A stretch of 64,000 bases of DNA from Paraburkholderia madseniana (GTDB lineage: Bacteria; Pseudomonadota; Gammaproteobacteria; Burkholderiales; Burkholderiaceae): the NCBI RefSeq assembly GCF_009690905.1, contig NZ_VOSW01000019.1:38801-102800 (forward strand), written 5' to 3'. A program made the translations under genes and the position numbers. Shown here piece after piece: positions 8,040 to 17,028 of this stretch. Within the stretch, counting starts at the first letter, position 1. Each line of letters opens with the position of its first letter. Under the pieces are notes generated by a model. The model did not search any database, had not been told where the DNA came from, and saw nothing but the letters and a program-made list of their open reading frames with translations.

Positions 8040-8288
8040 TCAGTGCGCCGGCGCAGCACCGTCCACATCACTCCAGTCGGTTGTCACCGAGACGCTCCAG
8101 TCTTCCATCACATAGCGGCGTGCATCCATGGGGGACGAGAGCAGATTTTGCCAGTGATCCCCATGCCACATGGGATCGACCTCGAAGGCCGAGGGTGATG
8201 GAGCGACCGGCTCGGATTGCGAGGGAACTGTCTTTGCGTGGGATTGGGTGAACCAGGCGATGAAGCGACGGAATTCATTGAACAGCAT
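8040..8288 (-). CDS. Small hypothetical protein
   Basis: An 82-residue protein beginning MLFNEFRRFIAWF. I chose the ATG at 8288 because CAGGAG lies just upstream; the longer frame to 8384 has no ribosome site. Composition: an aromatic N-terminus, a Pro/Ser linker, then an acidic, Trp-rich end (DPMWHGDHW, MEDWSVSVTTDWSD). No signal peptide or membrane segment and no recognised domain. It faces the candidate small RNA terminator and is divergent from the cold-shock gene. I cannot assign a function. Confidence 0.6.
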   Translation of the reverse strand: MLFNEFRRFIAWFTQSHAKTVPSQSEPVAPSPSAFEVDPMWHGDHWQNLLSSPMDARRYVMEDWSVSVTTDWSDVDGAAPAH

Positions 8289-8732
8289 GGCAATCTCCTG
8301 ACGCGCATTACTTCGCGCTACTGATTTCCATGATGCTGGCATGAGTGCGGCGCAACAACTCGGACAAACACTTACTAAAAACATCTTCTGTTACATGTTT
8401 TCGTGGGTATGCCGAATTTTTTTCCGATATCGGTTGTGCCCGATATCGAGTGAGTAATATTGACGTGAAAAGCGATTCTGTTTTCGCTGAATATGCGGTC
8501 GGAATTCGTCGATTCATTTGGCATTGACTTATCGCGCCGCATGCTAAGTGAATATGAAAAATTCGCTTGACGTTGTTTCTTCGTTCCCCGTATAACAGCA
8601 AAGCTGAATTTCAATTGCCAGATATGAAAGTGCCGAAGGCTTCAGAAATGCCCGATCGCAGATGAAATGGCCATGAAATGCAGTTTGAGGGCAATGCCCC
8701 GATTTTGATAAATCCTCGAGGGAAACTGGAAT
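8289..8732. other. Region between small unknown gene and csp; long csp leader
   Basis: No supported gene. Two palindromes, CCGATATCGG (8423-8432) and CCGATATCG (8439-8447), have centres 16 bases apart and may be paired operators. The rest is AT-rich; by analogy with cspA, the last 100 or so bases may form a structured leader, which I infer rather than see. Confidence 0.4.
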
Positions 8733-8936
8733 ATGGAAACTGGTATCGTCAAATGGTTCAACGATGCTAAGGGCTTTGGCTTCATTACATCGGATTCGGG
8801 TGGCGAAGACCTGTTCGCGCACTTTTCGGAGATCCGCACCGAAGGCTTCAAGTCGTTGAAGGAAAGCCAGCGCGTCTCCTTCGAGGTCAAGGCCGGCCCG
8901 AAGGGCAAGCAAGCGGCGAACATTCAACCGCTGTAA
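8733..8936 (+). CDS. cspA: Cold-shock domain protein
   Basis: A 67-residue single-domain RNA/ssDNA-binding chaperone. RNP1 (KGFGFITSD) and RNP2 (DLFAHFSEI) are intact and the N-terminus [16 protein letters not shown] is typical of beta-proteobacterial CspA-like proteins. A GAGGG ribosome site precedes the ATG. It is monocistronic with its own strong terminator. Whether it is cold-induced cannot be told from sequence; many genomes hold several paralogues and the symbol is by similarity. Confidence 0.95.
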   Translation: METGIVKWFNDAKGFGFITSDSGGEDLFAHFSEIRTEGFKSLKESQRVSFEVKAGPKGKQAANIQPL

Positions 8937-8984
8937 GCCGCACCGCGCTGCTCCGCGTATGTCGCCGGGCAGCCTGATCGCCGG

Positions 8985-9014
8985 AAAGCCTTCGCACGAC
9001 GCGAAGGCTTTTTT
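8985..9014 (+). terminator. csp terminator
   Basis: AAAGCCTTCGC and GCGAAGGCTTT arms form an 11-base stem around ACGAC followed by a T-run, about 50 bases after the cold-shock stop codon. Confidence 0.9.
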
Positions 9015-9287
9015 ATGGGCATTCGTTATTATCATCGCGGCATAAACGATTAACTACCTGGTTCGAATTAATCTGGAGAAGATCGGGGGCGTAAAATTGA
9101 GCCCTGGAATCTAAAATCGACATCATAGAAATATAATAATTAACAGCTTTATGAGCGAATCGCAGGTCGTGCCGGAATCCAGTCTTTGTGCCGCACGGCG
9201 ACAAGGGCAAAGCAATACTGGCTGGGTGCGCGGCGGCTAACTGGTGCATACTTGCCGCAAAGCCACGCGTCCAAAGTATCCCTTTCC
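9015..9287. other. AT-rich region before the exonuclease gene
   Basis: No supported gene. A TATAAT hexamer at 9132-9137 may be the -10 element of the downstream gene, but no good -35 lies at the right distance. Confidence 0.35.
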
Positions 9288-10442
9288 ATGTCTGAACAGT
9301 TTCTGCCGCAACCGGCCCTAGATGTGCCAATCGTCTTCGTCGACCTTGAAACCACCGGCGGCTCGACCAGTGAGCATCGCATTACCGAAGTCGGCGTGGT
9401 TGAAATAGGACCGGCCGGCGTGTCGCGTTGGAGCAGCCTGGTCGACCCTCAGCAACCGATTCCTTCCTTCATTCAGCAGCTCACCGGCATCACGAATGCG
9501 ATGGTGCGAGGCGCGCCTACTTTCGACGTCATTGCGCCGGCATTGTTCGAGCGCCTGAACGGCAAACTGTTCGTCGCGCACAACGCCAGTTTCGATCGCG
9601 GTTTTCTGCGTGGGGAGTTTCGCCGGGCCGGACTAGCGTTCGATCCGGATGTGTTGTGTACCGTGCGCCTGTCACGCGCGTTGTTTCCGGCGGAAAAGCG
9701 CCATGGGCTCGATGCATTGGTGGAGCGTCATGGTCTCGTCCCGTCCGATCGTCACCGCGCACTTGCGGACGCCGATCTGATCTGGCAGTTCTGGCAACGT
9801 CTGCATGGCGGTCTCGTGCCACCGGACGTTTTGCAGGCGCAGATCGAGCGAACTACGCGGCGCTACCGGCTTGCAGGCGACATCACCGAAGATCTGCTCG
9901 ACACGGCGCCAGCCGGATGCGGTGTCTACGCGTTCTATGGAGAAGGCGACCTGCCGCTCTATGTTGGGCGAAGCGTGCGTGTGCGTCAGCGGCTGCGTTC
10001 TCACTTGACGGGGGAGCGGCGGTCGTCGAAGGACGTGAGGCTCGCGCAACAAGTACGGCGTGTCGAGTGGCTCGCGACCGGTGGCGAGCTGGGCGCCATG
10101 CTCGCGGAGGCGCAATGGATCGCGACGCTGCGTCCCGGCCATAACCGGGTGCCGCGCGTCTTGAAGAGCGATCCCGTGGATGCGCCGTGGCCGTTCGAAG
10201 GTCCGATCGTGTTTGAGGAGCGTGAAGAAGCGTCGCACGCGCGTGCCTTTCATGTCGTCGACCGGTGGCGTTACCTTGGGCATGCGCCTTCGCTCGCCCA
10301 GGCGGCCGCGCTGCATGCTTCGAGCGAGGGTGGACCGTTCGAACTGTCGACCTATCGTCTTCTGCAAAGCCATCTGGCGCGCGGCTTGCGCGTGATGCCC
10401 TTGAGCGTCTCGAGCGGCACGCCTGTGCCGAGTCTGGCTTAA
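9288..10442 (+). CDS. DnaQ-like 3'-5' exonuclease fused to a GIY-YIG nuclease domain
   Basis: A 384-residue two-domain nuclease. Residues about 13-180 are a DEDDh exonuclease like DNA polymerase III epsilon: ExoI VDLETT (D19, E21), ExoII VAHNASFDRGFL, ExoIII HRALADADL. Residues about 220-320 carry a GIY-YIG domain in the UvrC/Cho style (GCGVYAFYG..., LPLYVGRSVRVRQRLRSHL, later EAQWIATLRPGHN). The architecture resembles the DnaQ-Cho fusions known in some bacteria and suggests a role in DNA repair, cutting and trimming damaged strands. The ATG at 9288 is used because the 34 residues before it are unconserved; its ribosome site is weak. Monocistronic. Confidence 0.88.
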   Translation: MSEQFLPQPALDVPIVFVDLETTGGSTSEHRITEVGVVEIGPAGVSRWSSLVDPQQPIPSFIQQLTGITNAMVRGAPTFDVIAPALFERLNGKLFVAHNASFDRGFLRGEFRRAGLAFDPDVLCTVRLSRALFPAEKRHGLDALVERHGLVPSDRHRALADADLIWQFWQRLHGGLVPPDVLQAQIERTTRRYRLAGDITEDLLDTAPAGCGVYAFYGEGDLPLYVGRSVRVRQRLRSHLTGERRSSKDVRLAQQVRRVEWLATGGELGAMLAEAQWIATLRPGHNRVPRVLKSDPVDAPWPFEGPIVFEEREEASHARAFHVVDRWRYLGHAPSLAQAAALHASSEGGPFELSTYRLLQSHLARGLRVMPLSVSSGTPVPSLA

Positions 10443-10459
10443 CGCGAGTTTCGTGCGAC

Positions 10460-10481
10460 AACCCGCTCATCAGGGCGGGTT
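10460..10481 (+). terminator. Hairpin after the exonuclease gene
   Basis: AACCCGC/GCGGGTT arms around TCATCAGG, 17 bases after the stop codon. There is no T-run, so it may be a Rho-assisted or mRNA-stabilising hairpin rather than a full intrinsic terminator. Confidence 0.45.
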
Positions 10482-10545
10482 CAATCCGCACCTGAGAGCG
10501 TTGGACCGATCGGAGTCTCAGACTCCGTTCGACCGCACCAACCGA

Positions 10546-11142
10546 TCATCCCGTCGCACCGACTCCACCCGCTTCGCACACATGACCGAGAGCGCGCGTC
10601 AACGCGCTCGAATGGGCCGAGTCATAGCGCGTCAGTGATTTCCAGTTAGCAAGCGATTGCGCCACGCGCGACGGACAATCCTGCGCTGTGCGCAGCGGTT
10701 GCACCCGTGCGAGTCCGGCCACGAGCGACTGCGTCAGCCGGTCCAACTCCGGCCTCGTGCTGGTGGCAAGGTCGGGCGCAGGGCCTTCGGGCGGCCGCGT
10801 GCTGCGCCAGGTGTCAAACAGCGCGTTTTGCACTTCCTTACTGGCGTCGATCTGATCCTGGAAGAAGGCGCGCGCAAACGCTGGATCGACGTTCGCTGCG
10901 ACGGCGCGCTTTTCGACGTCGGCGAGCAACGCATTCTCGCGCGGTGTATCCGTAATCGCCTGGTGGTTCGCCCACTTCCAGCGCGCAACGGGTTCCGCGA
11001 GCGCGAGGCGCTGCGAAGCCAGTGCAATCAGGTTGGTGAGAGCGGTGTCGTCGCCATCCGCGACGGCAGGGGCGGGCGCGAGCGCAAGCGCCGTGAACAA
11101 CGCGAGCGCGCATGACGCTCCAAAGCGATACGAGCGATTCAT
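10546..11142 (-). CDS. Periplasmic chorismate mutase (AroQ-gamma class)
   Basis: A 198-residue protein with a signal peptide (hydrophobic ALALFTALALAPAPAVA after MNRSYRFGAS) and an all-helical AroQ domain: LTNLIALASQRLALAEPVARWKW (catalytic Arg and Lys region), then RENALLADVEKRA and FFQDQIDASKEVQ. This is the secreted gamma subclass, about twice the length of cytosolic AroQ, which converts chorismate to prephenate outside the cytoplasm. Its physiological purpose in the periplasm is not settled; in some pathogens it is linked to virulence. No aromatic pathway gene is adjacent. The ribosome site is weak. Confidence 0.88.
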   Translation of the reverse strand: MNRSYRFGASCALALFTALALAPAPAVADGDDTALTNLIALASQRLALAEPVARWKWANHQAITDTPRENALLADVEKRAVAANVDPAFARAFFQDQIDASKEVQNALFDTWRSTRPPEGPAPDLATSTRPELDRLTQSLVAGLARVQPLRTAQDCPSRVAQSLANWKSLTRYDSAHSSALTRALGHVCEAGGVGATG

Positions 11143-11250
11143 GGAAGGCGGGAGTGGCCGGTGGCCGCGGAAGAAAAAACAGAAGAATAGACGATGCGCG
11201 GATCAAGCGGGCGCGCTGAACGACTGAAAACAAGCTGCCGGGATATTTAA

Positions 11251-11294
11251 AGGCGCCCTAGGCGCCTATCAGAGACAGAGACAGAGACAGAGAC
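11251..11294. repeat. Inverted repeat followed by four AGAGAC units
   Basis: AGGCGCC/GGCGCCT (11251-11267, 3-base loop) is followed by four exact tandem AGAGAC hexamers (11271-11294). It lies upstream of the chorismate mutase gene on the other side of its start, in a gap of about 310 bases without a gene. A simple-sequence tract of this kind can vary in copy number. Confidence 0.75.
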
Positions 11295-11453
11295 GAGCGC
11301 TCTCAGTGCGCCGGGCGAAATCAGCCGGGCGTCACAATCAAGCAGGCGTAACCCGCGTCGCGAAAGCGGCAAACGACAATCGTAGGGGCACGTAGCAACT
11401 TTCGCCGCGCGCCGGACGCGCGGACGCTGATGCTGCATCGCGCCACCGCACAC

Positions 11454-11603
11454 TTACTTCGAGTCGCACGACTTACGTTGTTCGTCGAAAAATGCGCGAA
11501 CGTGCTCAGGCAGTTCGGCACCCAGAAACTCGACGCCAGCGGGTTCCGGATCCGGGCTAAAAACTTTATCCGGGGTCGGAATCTTCGGTGGTTTGGCATC
11601 CAT
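11454..11603 (-). CDS. Small hypothetical protein of 49 residues
   Basis: A short frame with an excellent AAGGAGAGAG ribosome site immediately before ATG. The protein is MDAKPPKIPTPDKVFSPDPE at the N-terminus, Pro/Lys-rich, then a more ordered end (VEFLGAELPEHVRAFFDEQR) finishing at TAA. No signal, membrane segment or recognised domain. The strong initiation site and codon use like its neighbours argue it is translated. I do not recognise a function. Confidence 0.6.
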   Translation of the reverse strand: MDAKPPKIPTPDKVFSPDPEPAGVEFLGAELPEHVRAFFDEQRKSCDSK

Positions 11604-12063
11604 GATCTCTCTCCTTTACAAACCGATTATCTGCCTCGGTCCCCGTTTTGCACCAGTGTCCGATGCGGCTCACATGTTGTGTGTTGCTTTAACGGTACAG
11701 CCTTACATTGGAACGGAATGTTTGAATAGAATTTATCGGTTGACTGCGCAGAACTGAATTTGCAGCAGCCAATCAAAAACAGTCCGATATCTTCGCCATT
11801 CCCTTCCCAGCCTTGCCCCATGCGCCTTCCGCGCATTATCTCTGTTGCGTCACAGCAACAGCCTGTTCGTACCCGTTGATATGAACAAATCGCGGCGATT
11901 TTTGTGCGCTGCCGCATCGGAAGGATTTTCTCCGCGTTAGTCCGAACGTTCGTTTATTACCGATTGGTTCAGCGCGCTCATTCAGCCCCCTAATTGTTTG
12001 TAAACGAACGATTGCGCGACTTCGTTGACGAACAGGAATACTTTCCTGAATATTTTTTGCAAA
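11604..12063. other. Gene-free AT-richer region
   Basis: About 460 bases with no supported gene. It contains the palindrome CGAACGTTCG near 11945 and, 55 bases on, TTTGTAAACGAACG, which share GAACG/CGAAC cores and could be regulator sites, but I see no clear promoter or RNA. Confidence 0.35.
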
Positions 12064-12098
12064 TAAAAAGCGCCGCGCTCCAGACGAAGCGCGGCGCT
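12064..12098 (-). terminator. Terminator of the aldo/keto reductase locus
   Basis: On the minus strand AGCGCCGCGCT and AGCGCGGCGCT arms enclose TCGTCTGG and are followed by TTTTATTTG, a strong intrinsic terminator just after the reductase stop codon. Confidence 0.85.
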
Positions 12099-12113
12099 CG
12101 CTGTGGACGATTT

Positions 12114-13228
12114 TTACGCGTTCGGCGCCGGAATTGTCACGGGCGCGGAGTAGGCCGCAGGTTTATCGGCGACTTCGACCTGGCCATGAATCCGCGCCTG
12201 ATGACCGTCGGCAAACATGTAGTACGGGAATGGACGGGCCGGTTCCGAGACGGCGTCGAGACGCGCGATCAATTCCGGCGCGAGCGTGAAATCGAGCGAG
12301 CCGAGCGATTCCTGCAGCTGCTCGGGCCGGGTTGCGCCGACAATGATGCTCGACACGCCGCGCTTGTGATGCAGCCAGTTCAGCGCAACTTGCGCCATCG
12401 GCCGCTCCGCCAGATTCGCGACGGCCTCCAGTTCCGCGACGATGCGGAAGTTGCGCTCGGTCAGCTTGTCGAATCCCGGCGGCGGCGCGCTGGCCATGCT
12501 CGCAAGGCGCCCGTCGCCGGAAACAGCGCTCGCCGCTCCGCCTTGCGAAGGACGGTATTTGCCCGACAACACGCCCATACCCAGCGGACTCCACGGCACG
12601 AGCCCCATGCCCAGATTGGCGGCGAGATCGGCGAACTCGTTTTCGGCGTTGCGCTCGATCATCGAGTATTCGAGTTGCATCGCCGCGACCGGTTCGAAGC
12701 CGCGCCAGTCGGCAAGCGTCTGCGCCCGCCCGCGAACCACGCGGGCGTATCCGACAGGCCGACGTAACGGATCTTGCCTGCGCGCACGGCGTCGTCCATC
12801 GCGCGCATTACTTCGTCCACCGGCGTGACGCGATCCCATGTGTGCAGGTAATACAGGTCGATGTAGTCGGTGCCCAGACGCTTGAGCGAGCCGTCGAGCG
12901 CGCGCAGCAGATTCTTGCGATGGTTGCCGCCCGCGTTCGGATTGCCGGTCTCGGCGTTGTAGCCGTACTTGGTGGCGATCACGAGCCGGTCGCGCAGACC
13001 GCGCGCCGCGACGAATTTGCCGAGCCATTTCTCACTGGTGCCTTCGGTGTACAGGTCCGCGGTGTCGACGAAGTTGCCGCCGGCATCCACGTACAGATCG
13101 AACAGGCGTTGCGCCGCTTGTTCGTCGGCGCCCCAGCCCCATTCGGTGCCGAAGGTCATCGTGCCGAGTGCGATCGGGCTCACGCGAAGGCCCGAGCGGC
13201 CGAGCAGGGTGTAGCGGTCCATCGTCAT
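12114..13228 (-). pseudogene. Aldo/keto reductase interrupted by a frameshift
   Basis: The N-terminal half, from ATG 13228 behind AAGGAG, reads MTMDRYTLLGRSGLRVSPIA and carries the family features GTMTFG, DTADLYTEGTSEKWLGK (catalytic Asp/Tyr) and ATKYGYNAETGNPNAGGNHRKN, up to SDTPAWF. The conserved continuation (QTLADWRGFEPVAAMQLEYS to the NADPH-binding VGATRPEQLQESL end) is in another frame. Between the TTC at 12734-12736 and the CAG at 12720-12722 there are 11 bases where an in-frame gene needs 12, inside a GC-rich run, so one base is missing. As written the enzyme is truncated at about 185 residues. This may be a real pseudogene or a sequence error. The divergent LysR gene is probably its regulator. 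Confidence 0.85.
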
Positions 13229-13356
13229 ATCAGTCTCCTTGAGCGGTGAGGCGGGAAGCGTTGAATCGATGGCGTTATCGTGCGCCGATTCTTTGCTTGG
13301 AAAAATGCCGTCCGTCTGCAAGGATTGTGAAGTCTGGCTTAATAATGGAGATCGCG

Positions 13357-14268
13357 ATGGACCCAGCCCAGTTGCCGGCGTTGATGGCATTCGCGAGCGT
13401 GGCGCGCCACGGCAGTTTCACGCACGCGGCTGCGGAAACCGGCGTGACGGCATCGGCGTTGTCGCAAAGCATTCGTTCGCTTGAGACTCAACTGAATGTG
13501 CGCCTGTTCAACCGGACCACCCGGCGTGTTGCCCTGACGGAAGCTGGCGCGCAGTTTCTCGCGCGCGTGCTGCCTGCGCTGGGTGAACTGGAGGCGGCCT
13601 TCGAGGCGCTCGATGAAACTCGCGAGCAGCCCGCCGGCACGCTGCGCATCAATTTGCCGAGAGTCGCGAGCGAGCTGCTGGTGTTGCCGCATCTGGCCGA
13701 GTTCACGCGTCGCTATCCGCAGATCCGTCTTGATCTGACACTCGACGATGGTTTCGCTGACTTGGTCGGCGAAGGTTTCGACGCGGGAATCCGGCTCGGC
13801 GAACGGATCGCGCAGGACATGGTGGCGGTACCCTTGGGCGGCGAGATCCGCATTGTCGTAGCCGGCTCACCGGCCTATTTCGAGCGCTATCCGGCGCCGG
13901 CGACGCCATCCGATCTCGCCGCTCACGATTGCCTGCGCTACCGCTTCTCGACCAGCGGCGGCATCTATCGATGGGAGTTCGCGCAGCCTGACGATCCGTC
14001 GCGTGTGTTCGAAGTCGAGACACGCGGGAGTCTCGTCACCAACGATCTGTACACGATGGTGCGGGCGGCGGAGCAGGGAGTGGGCCTCCTCCACGTGATC
14101 GACGACTACGTGAACGAGCAACTCGAAGACGGCCGCCTGGTCCGCGTGCTGGACGGGTGGTGTCCGAGCTTTCCGGGCTTTTATCTGTACACGGCGAGCC
14201 GCGCGCAAATGCCGTTCAAGCTGCGCGCGCTGATCGATTTCCTCCGGGAGAAGCGCGAAGTCCGATAG
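13357..14268 (+). CDS. LysR-family transcriptional regulator
   Basis: A 303-residue regulator with an N-terminal winged helix-turn-helix (LMAFASVARHGSFTHAAAETGVTASALSQSIRSLE type, residues 8-42) and a substrate-binding domain of the CrgA/YafC-like subgroup (RINLPRVASELLVLPHLAEF, FDAGIRLGERIAQDMVAVPL). The ATG at 13357 has GGAG six bases upstream and gives a standard length; the frame open from 13246 would add 37 unconserved residues. It is divergent from the aldo/keto reductase with 128 bases between, the usual layout for a LysR regulator and its target, so loss of the reductase would leave it without its likely partner. Confidence 0.92.
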   Translation: MDPAQLPALMAFASVARHGSFTHAAAETGVTASALSQSIRSLETQLNVRLFNRTTRRVALTEAGAQFLARVLPALGELEAAFEALDETREQPAGTLRINLPRVASELLVLPHLAEFTRRYPQIRLDLTLDDGFADLVGEGFDAGIRLGERIAQDMVAVPLGGEIRIVVAGSPAYFERYPAPATPSDLAAHDCLRYRFSTSGGIYRWEFAQPDDPSRVFEVETRGSLVTNDLYTMVRAAEQGVGLLHVIDDYVNEQLEDGRLVRVLDGWCPSFPGFYLYTASRAQMPFKLRALIDFLREKREVR

Positions 14269-14492
14269 ACCTCGCGTGTTGCTGCAGCTTCAGGCTGTGA
14301 ATCGTTGCGTCGGACAGGATGCCGTGCGGCTCTCCCCGGGTGGTGTCTGCAACTGCCGTTGGTTTGTCGTTCGCCTCGATCGTGCCGCCGACTATCATTG
14401 AAGCGGCTATCTGCGGCACAGGGTGCGGTGGATAACGGAAGCGCCGGCACCGGCGCGGAAGATGGCTGTCTTCGCCCTTCAGAGAGTTCGCC

Positions 14493-14747
14493 ATGGAAAA
14501 CGCTGTCTACTGGAAAGGACGTCAGGTCGGTATCGAGTGCGCTGGCCGGACCTTGTGGTTTTCGTCGGCGCCGCAGGAAGCCGTGTTGGCATATGGCACG
14601 AAGCCGGCTGAGAACGTGATTGTTGAAGATGCGGTCGTCGTTCGCAATCTCGGCGTGACCGCGCGAAGCGATCGATTGGATTTTGGCGGCTTAAGGGGCG
14701 CTACCGTTGATCGTTGTGACGGTCGGTTGAAGCGGGAGCCGCGTTGA
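14493..14747 (+). CDS. Small hypothetical protein
   Basis: An 84-residue frame (MENAVYWKGRQVGIECAGRTLWF...) with an AGAGAG stretch about eight bases before its ATG. The sequence looks like a small beta-rich fold (alternating hydrophobic residues, VIVEDAVVVRNLGVTARS) and ends in a basic tail. No signal peptide or recognised domain. Its end runs close to the shared terminator at 14762-14800. I cannot name it; it is probably a real but uncharacterised gene. Confidence 0.55.
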   Translation: MENAVYWKGRQVGIECAGRTLWFSSAPQEAVLAYGTKPAENVIVEDAVVVRNLGVTARSDRLDFGGLRGATVDRCDGRLKREPR

Positions 14748-14761
14748 AAACCGGCACCAGA

Positions 14762-14800
14762 AAGCAAAAAGCCCAGTCACGAGGACTGGGCTTTTTGCTT
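14762..14800. terminator. Bidirectional terminator beside tRNA-Thr
   Basis: AAGCAAAAAGCCCAGTC and GACTGGGCTTTTTGCTT arms enclose ACGAG. The stem carries its own A and T tracts, so it can end the tRNA-Thr transcript from the right and the small gene from the left. Confidence 0.85.
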
Positions 14801-14808
14801 GAATCTTG

Positions 14809-14884
14809 TGGTGCCGGAAAGAGGAATCGAACCCCCGACCTTCGCATTACGAATGCGCTGCTCTACCGTCTGAGCTATTCCGGC
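14809..14884 (-). tRNA. tRNA-Thr (anticodon CGT)
   Basis: Minus-strand cloverleaf of 76 bases: acceptor GCCGGAA pairing with TTCCGGC, D-arm TAGCTCAGACGGTAGAGCA, anticodon loop TTCGTAA (anticodon CGT), T-arm GTCGGGGGTTCGATTC and encoded CCA. It reads ACG codons. Confidence 0.96.
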
Positions 14885-14905
14885 ATCAGGAGAAACGAGA
14901 TTATA
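14885..14905 (-). promoter_or_regulatory. Promoter -10 and leader of tRNA-Thr
   Basis: TATAAT at 14900-14905 (minus strand) in the string CTATAATCTCGTTTCT, identical over 16 bases with the element before tRNA-Arg at 5631-5646. Confidence 0.7.
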
Positions 14906-14939
14906 GGGACTTCTTCAGGAACTTGGCAAGCCCCCGCGG

Positions 14940-15956
<1,017 letters not shown>

Positions 15957-16078
15957 TGCTGTACTCCGGGAAGGCTTAGGGAATGTCTCGATTTTAACCG
16001 CTCGCTGTGTCGGTTCCGTGCTTTTGAGATACGAGGGCGTGCGCCCGCCTCGCTGAGGGCTGTAAACGCGCGTGAAAC

Positions 16079-16534
16079 TCAGGCTTTGCGGCGAGCCTTG
16101 ATGGCCGTGACATGGCCGGCCACGTGGGTGGCAAGCGCGGCGGCACGGGCGTGTTCGGCCGGGACCTTCGGCATTTTGGGCCGGTTCGCCTTGGGCATCG
16201 GCTCGATCTCGCGCTCGATCTGCTCCCCGGCCGCCGCGGTAGCGACACGCAGGTCGTAGGCGATCTGGAGATTCAGCCAGAACTGCGCACTCGCGCCGAA
16301 GTAGCGTTCGAGCCGTAGCGCGGTGTCGGCCGAGATGGCGCGTTTGCCGCGCACGATGTCGTTGATGCGCGGCGCCGGTACGCGCAGCGCAAGGGCGAGC
16401 GCGTTGACGGACATGCCGAGCGGTTCGAGGAACTCGCACCGCAGAATCTCGCCGGGATGGATTTCCGGGATGCTTTCGCCGGTGCTGATGTCGGAGAAAT
16501 CGATGCTGCCCAGCTCGGAGCGTTTGATGACCAT
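16079..16534 (-). CDS. higA: HigA-type antitoxin
   Basis: A 151-residue XRE-family helix-turn-helix protein. The core [26 protein letters not shown], then [39 protein letters not shown], is the classic HigA/VapI fold. It neutralises the toxin encoded just upstream and represses the shared promoter. The ATG at 16534 is preceded by GGGAG. The C-terminal extension of about 50 residues, Lys/Arg/Ala-rich, is longer than in E. coli-type HigA. It follows higB by 16 bases, the toxin-first order characteristic of higBA. Confidence 0.92.
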   Translation of the reverse strand: MVIKRSELGSIDFSDISTGESIPEIHPGEILRCEFLEPLGMSVNALALALRVPAPRINDIVRGKRAISADTALRLERYFGASAQFWLNLQIAYDLRVATAAAGEQIEREIEPMPKANRPKMPKVPAEHARAAALATHVAGHVTAIKARRKA

Positions 16535-16550
16535 GCCGGTCTCCCAATAA

Positions 16551-16832
16551 TCAGTGATAGTCGACAATTTCGACATTCAGCGCCTCCCCGTCGACAAAGT
16601 GAAAACAAATGCGCCACTGCGCGTTGATGCGAATACTCCACTGCCCGCTGCGCTGGCCTTGCAAGCATTCGAGCCGATTACCCGGCGGCGCATGCAGGTT
16701 GCGGATTGACCTGGCGGCGTCGATCATGAGCAGCTTGCGGCGCGCGAGCGCCTGCATATGAAGCGGCAGTGAATGCACGAACTTGCCCTGAAAGATTGCT
16801 GCCGTGGCCTTGTCGCCGAATGTCGTGATCAT
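16551..16832 (-). CDS. higB: HigB-type toxin (RelE superfamily mRNA interferase)
   Basis: A 93-residue protein with the HigB pattern: FHSLPLHMQALARRKL-like helix, then RSIRNLHAPPGNRLECLQGQR and GQWSIRINAQWRICFHF, with the catalytic-region Arg/His residues and the C-terminal NVEIVDYH. Such toxins cleave mRNA on the ribosome when not bound by HigA. All expected motif segments are present, so it should be functional. The start ATG follows a short promoter region with repeated CGTTAAA. Confidence 0.92.
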   Translation of the reverse strand: MITTFGDKATAAIFQGKFVHSLPLHMQALARRKLLMIDAARSIRNLHAPPGNRLECLQGQRSGQWSIRINAQWRICFHFVDGEALNVEIVDYH

Positions 16833-16838
16833 GGGATG

Positions 16839-16872
16839 ATATAACGCGTTGCGTTAAACGTAAACCGTTAAA
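16839..16872 (-). promoter_or_regulatory. higBA promoter/operator
   Basis: Directly before higB lie the palindrome AACGCGTT (16843-16850) and two CGTTAAA direct repeats (16852-16858 and 16866-16872). HigA-type antitoxins autoregulate at such repeated sites; the assignment is inference from position. Confidence 0.5.
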
Positions 16873-16970
16873 TGAATGCGTTTACTTTCCACCCGCCGAA
16901 CCGATACGAACAGTCGTCCAGACGGCTAACGTTGACGTCCGCACACCGCTTCATCGCAAAATTCAGGACG

Positions 16971-17000
16971 AAAAAAAGCCGGCAACACGTGCCGGCTTTT
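16971..17000 (-). terminator. pepN terminator
   Basis: AAAAGCCGGCA/TGCCGGCTTTT arms around ACACG; the minus-strand product ends in seven T. It lies about 30 bases after the pepN stop codon. Confidence 0.88.
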
Positions 17001-17028
17001 CGCTGCGCAAAGCGCTGTCAGACGATCG

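Noticed and set aside
11271..11294. AGAGAC repeats considered as a CRISPR remnant
   Set aside because: Units are six bases with no spacers and no cas genes in the window; it is simple-sequence repeat.
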